Shown here: positions 1 through 8,777 of the stretch, one piece after another | How positions within the stretch are numbered: the first letter of the stretch is position 1 | Layout: each line of letters starts with the position of its first letter | NCBI GenBank assembly: GCA_019638455.1 | Contig: JAHBTU010000003.1 | Coordinates: 496,001-560,000, forward strand | DNA length: 64,000 nucleotides | Direction of reading: 5' to 3' | Source: Saprospiraceae bacterium | Lineage (GTDB): Bacteria > Bacteroidota > Bacteroidia > Chitinophagales > Saprospiraceae | Made by a program: the position numbers and the translations under genes | The notes under the pieces: model-generated | Told to the model about the DNA's origin: nothing | What the model saw: only the letters and a program-made list of their open reading frames with translations | Database searches by the model: none

Positions 1-126
1 CTTGCGCGTCATCGCCTCGAAGCGGCGCAGCTCGGTGTCGAGAATGTTTTGCTCACCCTTTTTCGTTTGAGCAAGGAGCGTCGCATGAAACGCGAGCAAC
101 AAGAGGCAGGCGAGATTAAGGCGCAT
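1..126 (-). CDS. Secreted SnoaL/DUF4440-like protein, N-terminus only (cut by window edge)
   Basis: Only the first 42 codons are inside the window; the gene runs leftward off the edge. The start is the ATG at 126-124. The visible part is a typical signal peptide (short basic n-region, a run of leucines, then FHATLLAQ as the likely cleavage region), followed by TELRRFEAMTRK. An ELRRFEAM-type helix right after the leader is how many DUF4440/nuclear-transport-factor-2-like proteins begin, but the domain itself is not visible, so the family is a guess. A secreted protein is well supported; the function is not known. It lies downstream of the DUF4249 gene on the same strand, separated by a palindromic spacer. 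Confidence 0.5.
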   Translation of the reverse strand, partial: MRLNLACLLLLAFHATLLAQTKKGEQNILDTELRRFEAMTRK

Positions 127-180
127 ATTTTTTAAGTACTTGGAGGCCGCCTCATTTCTGGGACGGCCTCAGTGAAAGTG

Positions 181-270
181 GCATTTCAAATTGTCGCTTG
201 TGTCCGCCGGAACGCTGTTCCGGCATAAATCGGAACAGCGTTCCGATTTAGTTGCGACAATTTGAGATGC
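181..270. repeat. Large imperfect inverted repeat between two minus-strand genes
   Basis: Outer arms 181-197 and 254-270 match with one mismatch (GCATTTCAAATTGTCGC against its reverse complement). Inside are two self-complementary blocks, CCGGAACGCTGTTCCGG at 207-223 and CGGAACAGCGTTCCG at 231-245, which also pair with each other. It lies downstream of the DUF4249 gene and upstream of the SnoaL-like gene. No T-run follows, so it is not a standard terminator. It could be a REP-like element or an RNA processing hairpin. Confidence 0.7.
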
Positions 271-370
271 ACCTAGTGAAAATAATTTGACCTAAAATTA
301 GGTGGCATCTCATTGACAATTAGCGCGACCTGTTCCGAAATCTCGGGAGTATCAAATTAGCACACCATTT

Positions 371-1225
371 TCACTTCACTATCACGGTCGTGTCCCTATC
401 ATAGACGAGGCAAGTAAATATGCCCAAGGGGTTGGCGGTGCCAGTCACGTTGCTTTTGATGGGCGAAGGTTGCGCGAACGGGTTGATGTTGCCAAATATC
501 GCCAACTGCACGCTTTCGATAAAATTGTAGTAGTCCCGTGTGATGTGGCACACCGTGTTGTACACCGTGTCGCCCTCGCCGAGCGTATATCCCGTGCCGA
601 AGGCCAGCACTGGGGTAGTCAGGAAGCGGTCGGAAGCGATAAAGTCCTGCTCTGGCACACTATCGAGCGAGTAATAGTTGATGATGCGGCGGTAATAGTT
701 CTCGGAGTTGGGGTCGTCCGTCACATATGTCAGGATGCGGGCAATCGTGTCTGCGGGGGGCAAGAACTCCACCACGTTGCTGTCAATTGGCACCAGTGGC
801 AACATGGGGGTACGCCCCGTGATGGTTCCGCCGTTGTCTGGCAGCACAATGTTCAGCGTGTATTCCACGCCGACGGTGGCAGGCACGATATTCTGTCCCG
901 TGTAGTTGAAAAGTTTGAGCGGGCTGGGGTCAAAAGAAAACGTGTTGTAGAGCGTGTCTGTTTGGCTGTTGTAGCTAATCGTGACCACAGCGCCCTGAAT
1001 CAGCACATTTTGAAAAAAATTGGAGTCGAGGCCGAAAGGGTCAAAAAAGCCAAAGCTCCGCGTCAGCAGCAGGCGGAAGGGCTTGCCGGGTTCGAGGTAG
1101 CACTCCACCACCGGTTGGCTTTCGTAGTCGGGCAATTCGATTTCCACCTCTTTTGAAAGGTTGCAAGCGGCGATGAGGAGCAGCACCGCGAAGGGGAATA
1201 TGTTTTTCAAAATTCTGATTTTCAT
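371..1225 (-). CDS. DUF4249 family outer-membrane lipoprotein
   Basis: A 284-residue lipoprotein. The ATG at 1225 is preferred over an upstream in-frame codon because it directly precedes a hydrophobic leader ending in the lipobox LIAAC. The mature start (SKEVEIELPDYESQPVVECY) and the later YTLNIVLPDNGG are characteristic of DUF4249, a Bacteroidota family of secreted beta-rich proteins nearly always encoded beside a TonB-dependent receptor. The start is only 5 bp after the receptor stop codon, so the two form an operon. By analogy with SusD-type partners it may be a surface accessory of the receptor; the ligand is unknown. No catalytic motif is visible. Confidence 0.82.
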   Translation of the reverse strand: MKIRILKNIFPFAVLLLIAACNLSKEVEIELPDYESQPVVECYLEPGKPFRLLLTRSFGFFDPFGLDSNFFQNVLIQGAVVTISYNSQTDTLYNTFSFDPSPLKLFNYTGQNIVPATVGVEYTLNIVLPDNGGTITGRTPMLPLVPIDSNVVEFLPPADTIARILTYVTDDPNSENYYRRIINYYSLDSVPEQDFIASDRFLTTPVLAFGTGYTLGEGDTVYNTVCHITRDYYNFIESVQLAIFGNINPFAQPSPIKSNVTGTANPLGIFTCLVYDRDTTVIVK

Positions 1226-1230
1226 TGTTC

Positions 1231-3594
1231 TTAAAATTTGAAGTTCCAAGTTAGAGAAGGCAAAATGGGGAACAGCGACACTTGATTGGCAAAAATCCGC
1301 GTGGGCGCGTCGCCGATGGGTGTGGTCACCGATTCGAAGTCAATGAAAATGAAATAAGGGTTGCGGCGGTCGGTGGCGTTGTAGAAACTCAAGGTCAGGT
1401 CGTTTTCCATGCGGCGCGTCCACCATTTCCACACCACGCCGAGGTCGGCGCGCATATAGGCTGGGTATCGGTAAGTGTTGCGGTCGCCATAGACGGGCAC
1501 CAAAGGTTGCAAGGGTGCGCCGGGTATGTCTTGGAAAGTGAACCGTCCCGACGGGAGCCAAGCCGTGTAGCCGGAGGTATAGACCCATGTGGCGGTGATT
1601 TGCCAGCGTTTGTTGATGGCCCACAGCCCCACGATGCTCAGGTTGTGGCGCGTGTCGAAGCGCGGCGGGAAAAAGTTGCCGTTGTTGATGTCTGGGAATC
1701 TGCCGCGACGCACCCATGCCAGCGTGTAGCCAATCCAGCCAGTGAGCCGCCCCTCTTTTTTCTCGATTTCGAGTTCGAGCGGGCTGTATGCGAACCCACG
1801 CCCCACGGTAAGTTCGTTTTCGAGGTCGTTGTTGCCAAACAATTCGGCGCCGTCAATGAAATCCACTTGGTTGCGCAACCACTTGTACCATGCTTCCCAT
1901 GTGATGAGCAAATTATCATTGAGTAGGTAAGAGGTGCCAATGGCTATTTGGTCGCTTAGCTCCGGCTTGATGCCCCGCGTGCTCGGATACCAGATGTCGG
2001 TCGGCAAGGAAAGACCACTGCTGGCGAGCAGGTGGACGTATTGGCTCATGCGGGAGTAAGAGCCTTTCACTGCCCAACGGTCGGTCACGGCGAAATTGGC
2101 AGCCAAACGCGGCTCCAAGTTCGCATAGAACGCAGGGTTGTTTTGCCAAGCGGACACTCGCAACCCATAGCTAAGTTTTAGTCGGTCGGTCACGGCCCAT
2201 TCGTCGTTGGCATAGAGGCCGTATTCCAAGCCGTCGAAATTCTGCCCGCTCTCAAAATTCACCTGACCATCGTCGCTACCTGCTTTGAGGCGTGCCACGA
2301 TAAAATCGTGGTAAGTGACGTTCGCGCCGAAGCGCACCGTGTGCTGGTTGTTGGGCTGGTAGTAAAAGTCAACTTTCGTGTTGGCATCCTTCACGTTGGA
2401 GCCAAGCCGAAATGAAAACCCCTGCAAGATGTTGCGAATGCGGTAGCGGTAGTCAGAGAAGGTGAAGGTGGTGTTGGAAAATAAGCGCGGGCCAAAAACG
2501 TGATTCCAACGCGCCGTGCCAGTGGTGTTGCCCCAGTCAAAAAGGAAATTGAAGCTCGCGTCTTTAAACTTGAACACATCGCGCCCGAAATAGCCGCTCA
2601 AAAAAAGGCGGTCTTTTTCCGAGAGCGTGAAATTGACCTTTGTGTTCAAATCGTAGAAATAGTAGTCAGGGATTTGGTTGAAATCCGGGTTGTCCTCGTT
2701 GGCCTTGTTGACGGCGCGGGTGATGATGTCCGCATAAGTCCGCCGCCCGCTCACGATGAACGAGGATTTGTCTCGCTGAATCGGCCCCTCCAACGTGAGG
2801 CGGCTGGATATCAATCCCAGCCCCCCAGCGCCGCTGAATTTTTGGTTGTTCCCCTCTTTCATCCGCACGTCAATGACCGACGACAGTCGGCCCCCGTATT
2901 GCGCCGGGAACCCACCCTTGTACGCCTTCAAGTCTTTCACCGCATCCGAGTTGAACGTGCTGAAAAAGCCGAACAGGTGGTTGGGGTTGTACACGATGGC
3001 CTCATCGAGCACGATGAGGTTCTGGTCAGCGCCGCCGCCGCGCACAAAGATGCCCGTCGTGCCCTCCGACCCCGCCGTGATGCCGGGTTTGAGTTGCAGT
3101 ATTTTGATGAGGTCCACCTCGCCGAGCAGCGCCGGCAGCGCCTTGGCCTCGCGGGTGCCGATGGTCGTCACCGACATTTCGGTGCTCTTCATCTTTTCCT
3201 CCAAAGCATTGGCCTTGATGACCACCTCCTCGATGACAGCCGATTCGGGGCGTAGCGACACGTTGAGTCGGATGGTGCCGACGGGCTTTATTTTTCGAAA
3301 CGCCGACTCGTAGCCGATATAGCTGAATCGAAGCGTGACCGAATCCTGCCCTTCAGGCAACGAGAAGGAGAAAAAACCATACTCGTTGCTCACGTTGCCC
3401 TTGCCAAGCCCGATGGCCTCCACCGTCGCGCCGATGAGCGTCTCGCCGTTCTGCGCGTCGCGGAGCGTGCCGTTCACCGTGGCAGTGTTTTGGGAAAAAA
3501 GAAAAAAGGGTGACAACAATAGGATGAAGGAGCCAGCCAACCGGGTCAAATGACGGAGAGGGCGCGCCACGGCGGGCAAAAGGAAGTGTTTCAT
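1231..3594 (-). CDS. TonB-dependent receptor with carboxypeptidase-like N-domain
   Basis: A 787-residue outer-membrane transporter. A signal peptide ends near FLFSQ, followed by a carboxypeptidase-regulatory-like beta domain (about residues 40-110: NGTLRDAQNGETLIGATV, then FSYIGYES), a plug domain (about 130-250: PGITAGSEGTTGIFVRGG, then GGFPAQYGGRLSSVIDVRMK) and a beta-barrel ending in the aromatic TWNFKF. This is the classic architecture of Bacteroidota receptors that take up substrates using TonB-ExbBD energy. It forms an operon with the downstream DUF4249 lipoprotein gene. The substrate cannot be read from sequence. Two Ton operons that could energise it lie at 50.3-53.4 and 59.1-61.9 kb. 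Confidence 0.93.
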   Translation of the reverse strand: MKHFLLPAVARPLRHLTRLAGSFILLLSPFFLFSQNTATVNGTLRDAQNGETLIGATVEAIGLGKGNVSNEYGFFSFSLPEGQDSVTLRFSYIGYESAFRKIKPVGTIRLNVSLRPESAVIEEVVIKANALEEKMKSTEMSVTTIGTREAKALPALLGEVDLIKILQLKPGITAGSEGTTGIFVRGGGADQNLIVLDEAIVYNPNHLFGFFSTFNSDAVKDLKAYKGGFPAQYGGRLSSVIDVRMKEGNNQKFSGAGGLGLISSRLTLEGPIQRDKSSFIVSGRRTYADIITRAVNKANEDNPDFNQIPDYYFYDLNTKVNFTLSEKDRLFLSGYFGRDVFKFKDASFNFLFDWGNTTGTARWNHVFGPRLFSNTTFTFSDYRYRIRNILQGFSFRLGSNVKDANTKVDFYYQPNNQHTVRFGANVTYHDFIVARLKAGSDDGQVNFESGQNFDGLEYGLYANDEWAVTDRLKLSYGLRVSAWQNNPAFYANLEPRLAANFAVTDRWAVKGSYSRMSQYVHLLASSGLSLPTDIWYPSTRGIKPELSDQIAIGTSYLLNDNLLITWEAWYKWLRNQVDFIDGAELFGNNDLENELTVGRGFAYSPLELEIEKKEGRLTGWIGYTLAWVRRGRFPDINNGNFFPPRFDTRHNLSIVGLWAINKRWQITATWVYTSGYTAWLPSGRFTFQDIPGAPLQPLVPVYGDRNTYRYPAYMRADLGVVWKWWTRRMENDLTLSFYNATDRRNPYFIFIDFESVTTPIGDAPTRIFANQVSLFPILPSLTWNFKF

Positions 3595-4055
3595 GTTTAT
3601 TTGTTTTGCGAGAGCATTGTTTCTTCAAAAGACGATGGGCGCGGCGCGGGGTTAACAGACGCAAAAAAATTTTGTTCCGCAAACCTCCCTCAAATACTCG
3701 TTTGATGAAACATGATTCGACGAAAGAGTTGCCTGCCTCGATTTTGTCTTGAAAAATACGAACTGGTTTTTTTAACAAACTTGATTTTTGTTTGGGAAGG
3801 CCATGCCCAAAAGCCCTCAAACCAAATTATCAACTGCCCCCTGAAGCTGCCTAAAAAAAACCGAATCCGAGAAAGCCCACCGAGAAAATCCCCCTTTTCC
3901 CGGAAAGGAACGGCCACATTTCCCCCATTCGCCCCTCCAATGCTATCGTTCATCCAAAGTTTTAATCGCTGCCGCCGACGGCTCGCAATTTCGCACGCGC
4001 TTTTCGGCGCAACGATTGTCTCAAACATTGTTTTACCAAACTGACACAGGATATT
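3595..4055. other. Divergent intergenic region between TonB receptor and M16 peptidase
   Basis: This 461-bp spacer separates two genes transcribed away from each other, so it must hold both promoters. I found no clear TAnnTTTG box on either strand. Open frames of about 110 codons cross it on both strands, but they have no recognisable motif, use Lys/Arg-rich low-complexity codons and overlap each other, so they look like chance frames. No repeat family from elsewhere in the window is present. Confidence 0.6.
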
Positions 4056-6833
4056 ATGAAACGATTCCTTCTTGTAGCCCTACTATTGCTCGGGGGGCTT
4101 GCGATCTCCCCGCTCTCCCTGCTCGCCCAAGACTACCCCACCTACGACCCCAGTTCGATTGATATTCCCTACAAAAAATTCACGCTGCCCAATGGCTTGC
4201 GCCTCATCGTGCACGAAGACCACAAAGCACCCATCGTGGCCGTCAACGTGTGGTACCACGTCGGCTCCAAAAATGAAAAACCCGGCAAATCAGGCTTCGC
4301 CCACCTCTTCGAGCACCTCATGTTCAACGGTTCCGAAAACTTCAACACCGACTATTTCCAAGCCCTCGAAGCCATCGGCGCCACCGACCTCAACGGCACC
4401 ACCAACGAAGACCGCACCAACTATTTCCAAAACGTCCCTGTCGGCGCGCTCGACCAAGTGCTCTGGCTCGAAAGCGACCGCATGGGTCATCTGCTCGGCG
4501 CCATTGACCAAGCCAAACTCGACGAGCAACGCGGCGTGGTGCAAAACGAAAAGCGCCAAGGCGAAAATCAGCCCTACGCCAAAGGCTGGGACATCATCCA
4601 AAAAGAAATGTACCCCCCGCACCACCCCTACGGCCACACCGTCATCGGCGAAATGGCCGACCTTGATGCCGCCAGCCTTGACGATGTGCACGAGTGGTTC
4701 AAGGCTTACTACGGCGCTGCCAATGCCGTCATCGTCATCGCAGGCGATATCACGCCCGATGCCGCTTACGAAAAGGTGCTGAGGTACTTCGGCAATATCC
4801 CCGCAGGCCCCACCGTGTCGCGCCCCGGCATCAACTATGCGCGCCGCACCGACAACACCCGCGCCGAATACCAAGACCGCGTGCCAGAGCAACAAGTCAC
4901 GATGGTATGGAACACCCCCGAATGGGGCAACCGCGAATCCGTGTTGCTCGACCTTGCCGCCCAAGTGCTTTCCAGCGGCAAAAACAGTCGTTTGTTCAAA
5001 AAATTGATTTACGAAAAACAAATCGCCACCTCCGCGTGGGCATTTGCCGGCCCCGGCGAAATCGCGGGCAACGTCTATCTGCAAGCCAACGTGAAAAAAG
5101 GCAAGTCGGTGGAAGAGGTGGAAGCCACCATCAGCGAAATTCTGGACGAATTCCTGAAAAACGGCCCCACGGAAGAGGAACTCAAGCGCGTGAAAGCCGC
5201 CTATTTTGCCAACTACCTCAAAGGGCTGGAACGCATCGGTGGCTTTGGCGGCAAAAGCGACATCCTCGCCCAACACGAGGTGTATGGCGGCAGCCCCGAC
5301 TATTACAAAAAACTGCTCCGCTGGTATCACGAAGCCACTACCAAAGAAGTGCACGCCGCCGCCAAAAAATGGATGAGCGAAGGCCGCTTCACCCTGATAT
5401 GCAACCCCTTCCCCGAATACAGCGTCACCGGTACCGACGTTGACCGCTCAAAGATACCCGAGGTCAGCAAAGAGGTCAATGCGCGTTTCCCCGACATCCA
5501 GCGCGCCACCCTCAAAAACGGCATGAAAGTGGTGCTCACGCGCCGCACCGAAAGCCCCACCGTGGTGGCCAGCATGATGTTCGACGCAGGCTATTGCAGC
5601 GACAAATTTGGCGGCAAACCCGGACTCGCCGCACTCGCCATGAATATGCTCGACGAAGGCACCAAGTCGCTCACTTCCCTGCAAATCAACGAGCGGCTTC
5701 AACTGCTTGGCGCAAGCATCAACACGTTTAGCGATCTCGACCATTCCTACGTCAACCTCAACGCGCTCAAACAAAGCCTCGACCCCAGCCTCGACCTCAT
5801 GGCCGACGTGGTGCTGAACCCCTCCTTCCCGGAGGCCGACTTCACCCGCCTGCGCGACCAACAGTTGAGCCAAATCGCCAACGAGAAAAAAAGCCCGCAA
5901 GGCATGGTCATGCGCGTCATGCCCGAACTGCTCTACGGCAAAGACCACCCCTACGGAATGCCCATGACCGGCACGGGCCAAGAAGATGCGGTGAAATCGC
6001 TCACACTCGACGAGGTGCGGGGCTTCTATCAACGCTGGCTTAAACCCAACAACGCTACCATCGTCGTCACGGGCGACATCACCATGCCCGAACTGGTGGA
6101 AAAATTGGAAAAACGTTTTGGTGTTTGGCAAAAAGGCGATGCGCCCAAAAAGGTCATCCCGGAAGTGAAACCTGCCGCCAGCGCCAACAAAATCTACCTC
6201 ATTGACCGCCCCGAAAGCCAACAGAGCATGATAGTGGCGGGCTACCTCACCAAGCCCTACGGGCAGATGGATGAGGCAGCCATCGAGCAGATGAACAACG
6301 TGCTGGGCGGCGACTTCACAAGCCGCATCAATATGAACCTCCGCGAAGACAAGCATTGGGCTTATGGCGCGGGCGCTTTCGTGCAAAACACGCGCGGCCA
6401 ACGCCCATACCTCGTGTTCGCGCCCGTTCAGACCGACAAGACCAAAGAAAGTGTGCAGGAAATCATCAAAGAGGTCAATGCCTTTGTCGGCGACAAACAG
6501 ATGACGCAGGCTGAATTCGACAAGACCAAGCAAAACACCGTGCTCGGCATGGCGGGAATGTGGGAGACCAACAACGCCGTCAATGCCAGCGCCCGCAACT
6601 TGGTGAAATACGGCCTCGCCGACGACTACTGGCAAAAATACAGCGGCAAGGTGCAGGCTCTGACATTGAAAGATGTGCAAGCCGTGGCGAAGGCCATCGT
6701 GCAGCCCAACAACCTCGGCTGGTTCATGGCCGCCGATGCAGAAAAAACGATGCCCGGCCTCCAACAACTCGGCCTCGAAGTCATCCAGATTGATGCCGAT
6801 GGAAAAGTGGTGAGCAAGAAGGCGAAGCCGTAG
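4056..6833 (+). CDS. Secreted M16 family (insulinase-like) zinc metallopeptidase, two-module
   Basis: A 925-residue protein with a signal peptide (residues 1-25, ending SLLAQ) and two homologous M16 modules. The first carries the inverted zinc motif HLFEH (residues 83-87, ligands His83 and His87, base Glu86) with the distal Glu in VQNEK near residue 165. The second (from about residue 485, TLKNGMKVVLTRR) has AALAMNMLDEGT at the equivalent place, so it lacks the zinc ligands and is the inactive structural half. This matches periplasmic PqqL-like pitrilysins, which form a clam shell that degrades peptides. It is monocistronic, with a hairpin terminator about 70 bp downstream. Confidence 0.93.
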   Translation: MKRFLLVALLLLGGLAISPLSLLAQDYPTYDPSSIDIPYKKFTLPNGLRLIVHEDHKAPIVAVNVWYHVGSKNEKPGKSGFAHLFEHLMFNGSENFNTDYFQALEAIGATDLNGTTNEDRTNYFQNVPVGALDQVLWLESDRMGHLLGAIDQAKLDEQRGVVQNEKRQGENQPYAKGWDIIQKEMYPPHHPYGHTVIGEMADLDAASLDDVHEWFKAYYGAANAVIVIAGDITPDAAYEKVLRYFGNIPAGPTVSRPGINYARRTDNTRAEYQDRVPEQQVTMVWNTPEWGNRESVLLDLAAQVLSSGKNSRLFKKLIYEKQIATSAWAFAGPGEIAGNVYLQANVKKGKSVEEVEATISEILDEFLKNGPTEEELKRVKAAYFANYLKGLERIGGFGGKSDILAQHEVYGGSPDYYKKLLRWYHEATTKEVHAAAKKWMSEGRFTLICNPFPEYSVTGTDVDRSKIPEVSKEVNARFPDIQRATLKNGMKVVLTRRTESPTVVASMMFDAGYCSDKFGGKPGLAALAMNMLDEGTKSLTSLQINERLQLLGASINTFSDLDHSYVNLNALKQSLDPSLDLMADVVLNPSFPEADFTRLRDQQLSQIANEKKSPQGMVMRVMPELLYGKDHPYGMPMTGTGQEDAVKSLTLDEVRGFYQRWLKPNNATIVVTGDITMPELVEKLEKRFGVWQKGDAPKKVIPEVKPAASANKIYLIDRPESQQSMIVAGYLTKPYGQMDEAAIEQMNNVLGGDFTSRINMNLREDKHWAYGAGAFVQNTRGQRPYLVFAPVQTDKTKESVQEIIKEVNAFVGDKQMTQAEFDKTKQNTVLGMAGMWETNNAVNASARNLVKYGLADDYWQKYSGKVQALTLKDVQAVAKAIVQPNNLGWFMAADAEKTMPGLQQLGLEVIQIDADGKVVSKKAKP

Positions 6834-6845
6834 TTATCCGGCATT

Positions 6846-6893
6846 AAGGGTCATTAAAGTCATTAAGGGTCATTAAAGTCATTAAGGGTCATT
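6846..6893. repeat. 19-bp direct tandem repeat after M16 gene
   Basis: The 19-bp unit AAGGGTCATTAAAGTCATT occurs at 6846-6864 and 6865-6883, with a third partial copy from 6884. Each unit contains two TCATTAA submotifs. It sits between the M16 stop codon and its terminator. Low-complexity slippage is the simplest origin. Confidence 0.85.
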
Positions 6894-6904
6894 GCGACAT
6901 TTTT

Positions 6905-6942
6905 CGGGCGCTCCGCTGTTTGGCGGAGTGCCCGAAGTTTTT
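6905..6942 (+). terminator. Intrinsic terminator of the M16 peptidase gene
   Basis: Stem CGGGCGCTCCGC (6905-6916) pairs with GCGGAGTGCCCG (6923-6934), with one G-T pair and a 6-nt loop, followed by AAGTTTTTTG. Position and strand fit termination of the M16 transcript. Confidence 0.8.
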
Positions 6943-6961
6943 TGTGCAAAAGCCACGAGAA

Positions 6962-7100
6962 AATTGGTATAAAACTTAGGTGGAAGGTTGAGGGAAGAAG
7001 ACTGATTTCATCTCCATTGAAACAGTATGCGACCCCAAAGCAATACTCTCAACCCTCTACCTTCCGCCTTCTACCCTCTACCCAAGTTTTTACAAATTGG
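6962..7100. repeat. Imperfect palindrome with purine-rich arms (motif GGTRGAAGGTNGAGGG)
   Basis: The left arm (6962-6995: AATTGGTATAAAACTTAGG, then TGGAAGGTTGAGGG) is the approximate reverse complement of the right arm (7051-7100: CCTCTACCTTCCGCC, ending CCCAAGTTTTTACAAATTGG). The same purine-rich phrase recurs at 12822-12905 and 16918-16998. It lies upstream of the FKBP promoter. Confidence 0.6.
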
Positions 7101-7128
7101 TTTGGATGGCAGCCACACCCCAACACGT

Positions 7129-7162
7129 TTTGGCCAGTGCTTCACCGAACTTCCTATATTTG
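7129..7162 (+). promoter_or_regulatory. Bacteroidota-type promoter for the FKBP gene
   Basis: A -33 box TTTG at 7129-7132 and an exact -7 box TATATTTG (TAnnTTTG) at 7155-7162 are separated by 22 bp. The start codon follows 18 bp after the -7 box, so the leader is very short. Confidence 0.7.
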
Positions 7163-7180
7163 CCCAAAAAAATTACGCAA

Positions 7181-7633
7181 ATGCGCTACTTTACCTTTTT
7201 GCTAGCTCTTGTTGGCTTCCTCTTTTTCTCCTGCAACAAGGACAAAACCCTCACCCCAGAAGAACAATTGCAGGAGGACATCAGAATCATACAGCAGTAT
7301 TTGGCCGACAAAAACTTGACCGCAACAGCCACTTCCTCCGGGCTTCACCACATCATCGCCGAAGCGGGCACAGGCGGACACCCCACCCTGCAATCGAACG
7401 TGAAAGTCAAGTACAAGGGCTATTTCACGAATGGCAGCGTGTTCGACGAGAACACCTCCACTTTCCCTTTGTCCAATCTCATCACAGGCTGGCAAGAGGC
7501 TATCCCACTCCTGCAAAAAGGCGGGAAAGGCATCTTTTTATTGCCCTCCTATCTCGCTTATGGCCCCAGCGGCCTAGGCCCCATCCCACCCAACACTGTG
7601 CTCATCTTCGACATCGAACTCATTGACTTTTAG
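7181..7633 (+). CDS. FKBP-type peptidyl-prolyl isomerase lipoprotein
   Basis: A 150-residue protein. The ATG at 7181 is chosen because it opens the lipoprotein leader MRYFTFLLALVGFLFFSC (acylated Cys18) and lies just after a good promoter. After a short helical linker (TPEEQLQEDIRIIQQYLADK) comes an FKBP fold: VKVKYKGYFTNGSVFDEN, then LITGWQEAIPLLQKGGKG and LPSYLAYGPSGLGPIPPNTV. The conserved FKBP pocket residues (Y of VKYKGY, FD, W, Y of YLAYG) are present. It would assist folding of exported proteins at the periplasmic face of a membrane. The next gene is on the opposite strand and ends 11 bp away. Confidence 0.92.
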   Translation: MRYFTFLLALVGFLFFSCNKDKTLTPEEQLQEDIRIIQQYLADKNLTATATSSGLHHIIAEAGTGGHPTLQSNVKVKYKGYFTNGSVFDENTSTFPLSNLITGWQEAIPLLQKGGKGIFLLPSYLAYGPSGLGPIPPNTVLIFDIELIDF

Positions 7634-7643
7634 CACGCAATCA

Positions 7644-8243
7644 TCACTCCTCCATCAAGATATACGGAATCGGGCCTTCTTGCCAAGTGTCGGGATAATA
7701 CCGCTGCGCAAGCATTTTTGCGGTTCGGATAAAACTATTCCACTGGGTGGGGTAAATGGTCTGACAGCCCACGCTACCCGTCTCCGTCAATGCCCCCCGG
7801 TGGATGTTGATGCCAAAATTCCCGGTATGTTCGTAGTCACCGTCAATGCCATCACGGATGACGGTGACAGGCCCGAGCCGCTGGCAAAGCGCCTCATATC
7901 TTCCATTGTGCCTGTCGAATTTATGCACAAAATAAATCCCTGCCTTCAAGCGGGCCATCCCTTTTTCACTGCCCTTCCCCCTGCCCTTTCGCACGGTTTT
8001 TGGGTCAGTGTTGGCATTGTAAGAGATGAAGTCGGTCGGAGAGACGAGAAAAATAGCATCGTCGTAGATACCCCTGTCATTTTGAGTGGGGTCGCCCATC
8101 GTTCTTTTGTAGTAGCCTCTTATGCCCACCACGAAGAACGGGAAACGCTCCCTTTCTATGTGTAGCCCTCTGGCTTTAAGTCTTTGAAACAGTTCGGTTG
8201 CGGTCAAGCGAGGCGGGGCGGCGGGCACGATTGGAGCTGGCAT
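7644..8243 (-). CDS. YkuD-like (L,D-transpeptidase-fold) protein
   Basis: A 199-residue protein starting at the ATG at 8243. No signal peptide is visible. The C-terminal half carries NFGINIHRG (near residue 148) followed by ETGSVGCQTI, a His...SxGC pattern like the catalytic His and Cys of YkuD-type L,D-transpeptidases, although the canonical SHGCIRM is replaced by SVGCQTI. The N-terminal part (RGYYKRTMGDPTQNDRGIYD, then DAIFLVSP) resembles uncharacterised proteins found near lysozyme-like genes. A peptidoglycan-related role is an inference from fold-like motifs only. The gene is convergent with FKBP, separated by 10 bp. Confidence 0.5.
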   Translation of the reverse strand: MPAPIVPAAPPRLTATELFQRLKARGLHIERERFPFFVVGIRGYYKRTMGDPTQNDRGIYDDAIFLVSPTDFISYNANTDPKTVRKGRGKGSEKGMARLKAGIYFVHKFDRHNGRYEALCQRLGPVTVIRDGIDGDYEHTGNFGINIHRGALTETGSVGCQTIYPTQWNSFIRTAKMLAQRYYPDTWQEGPIPYILMEE

Positions 8244-8363
8244 GAGGGAGTACGAGTTGAATGAAAGGATGAGGCAAAATTGAGCGCGAGTCAGCTAAGT
8301 GCCGATAAACCCATGATAAAAAAACGAGTAAAAAATGCCACCCTTTTCAATCAATTCATTCGA

Positions 8364-8738
8364 TTATGTGCCACTGCGGAAATTGCGAATGGCGACAATG
8401 GCCGTCGCGATGAACGGCAAGGTGGAAATCAATATCTTGTAATTCCGGCCCAATATCCCGATAACGAACATAAACCCCAACAGCAGGCCAATGCAGCCTA
8501 TGCCCACATAAGTGAGTGTCTTGTTGGGTTTCTTTTGAAACAGTGTTGTCAGAAGCAGCAATTGCCCGAAAAGCGGGAGCAGGATAAAGGGATGAATAAC
8601 GGATTGCGGGTCGTTGAAAAGTTTGGTCAAAATCTCATACTCGCCCTGAAACAGGAAGGTGCTATTGCCTTTTCCCCATTCCAAATAACCGAACAAGGAA
8701 GTGAGCACCAATGCCGCGTTCAGCAGTTTGCTTTTCAT
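8364..8738 (-). CDS. Small multi-pass membrane protein of unknown function
   Basis: A 124-residue protein. The ATG at 8738 (MKSKLLNAALVLTSLFGYLE) is taken as start; a longer in-frame reading would run into repeat R1 copy A and begin at a TTG. Four hydrophobic segments are visible: about residues 5-20, 48-65, 75-97 and 103-116 (TLPFIATAIVAIRNF). A conserved-looking polar stretch GEYEILTKLFNDPQSVIHPF lies between the first two. I do not recognise the family. It stands alone: the stop is 120 bp from the YkuD-like gene start and both genes are on the minus strand. Confidence 0.6.
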   Translation of the reverse strand: MKSKLLNAALVLTSLFGYLEWGKGNSTFLFQGEYEILTKLFNDPQSVIHPFILLPLFGQLLLLTTLFQKKPNKTLTYVGIGCIGLLLGFMFVIGILGRNYKILISTLPFIATAIVAIRNFRSGT

Positions 8739-8777
8739 ATCTGTTTTTGTCGTTGTTGCAGGTGTGTGTGGTGGTTT

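Noticed and set aside
470..1156. 228-codon frame antisense to the DUF4249 gene
   Set aside because: Mirror frame of a well-supported gene; Val/His/Arg-biased composition typical of antisense shadows in this GC range. The same applies to the long frames antisense to the M16, lpdA, purL and T9SS genes.
3690..4044. Overlapping ~110-codon frames on both strands upstream of the M16 gene
   Set aside because: No motifs, no leader sequence, low-complexity composition, and mutual overlap in a gap that must contain two promoters.
6942..7626. Frames overlapping the start of the FKBP gene
   Set aside because: They read through the purine-rich palindrome and the FKBP gene in the wrong frame; no domain signature.
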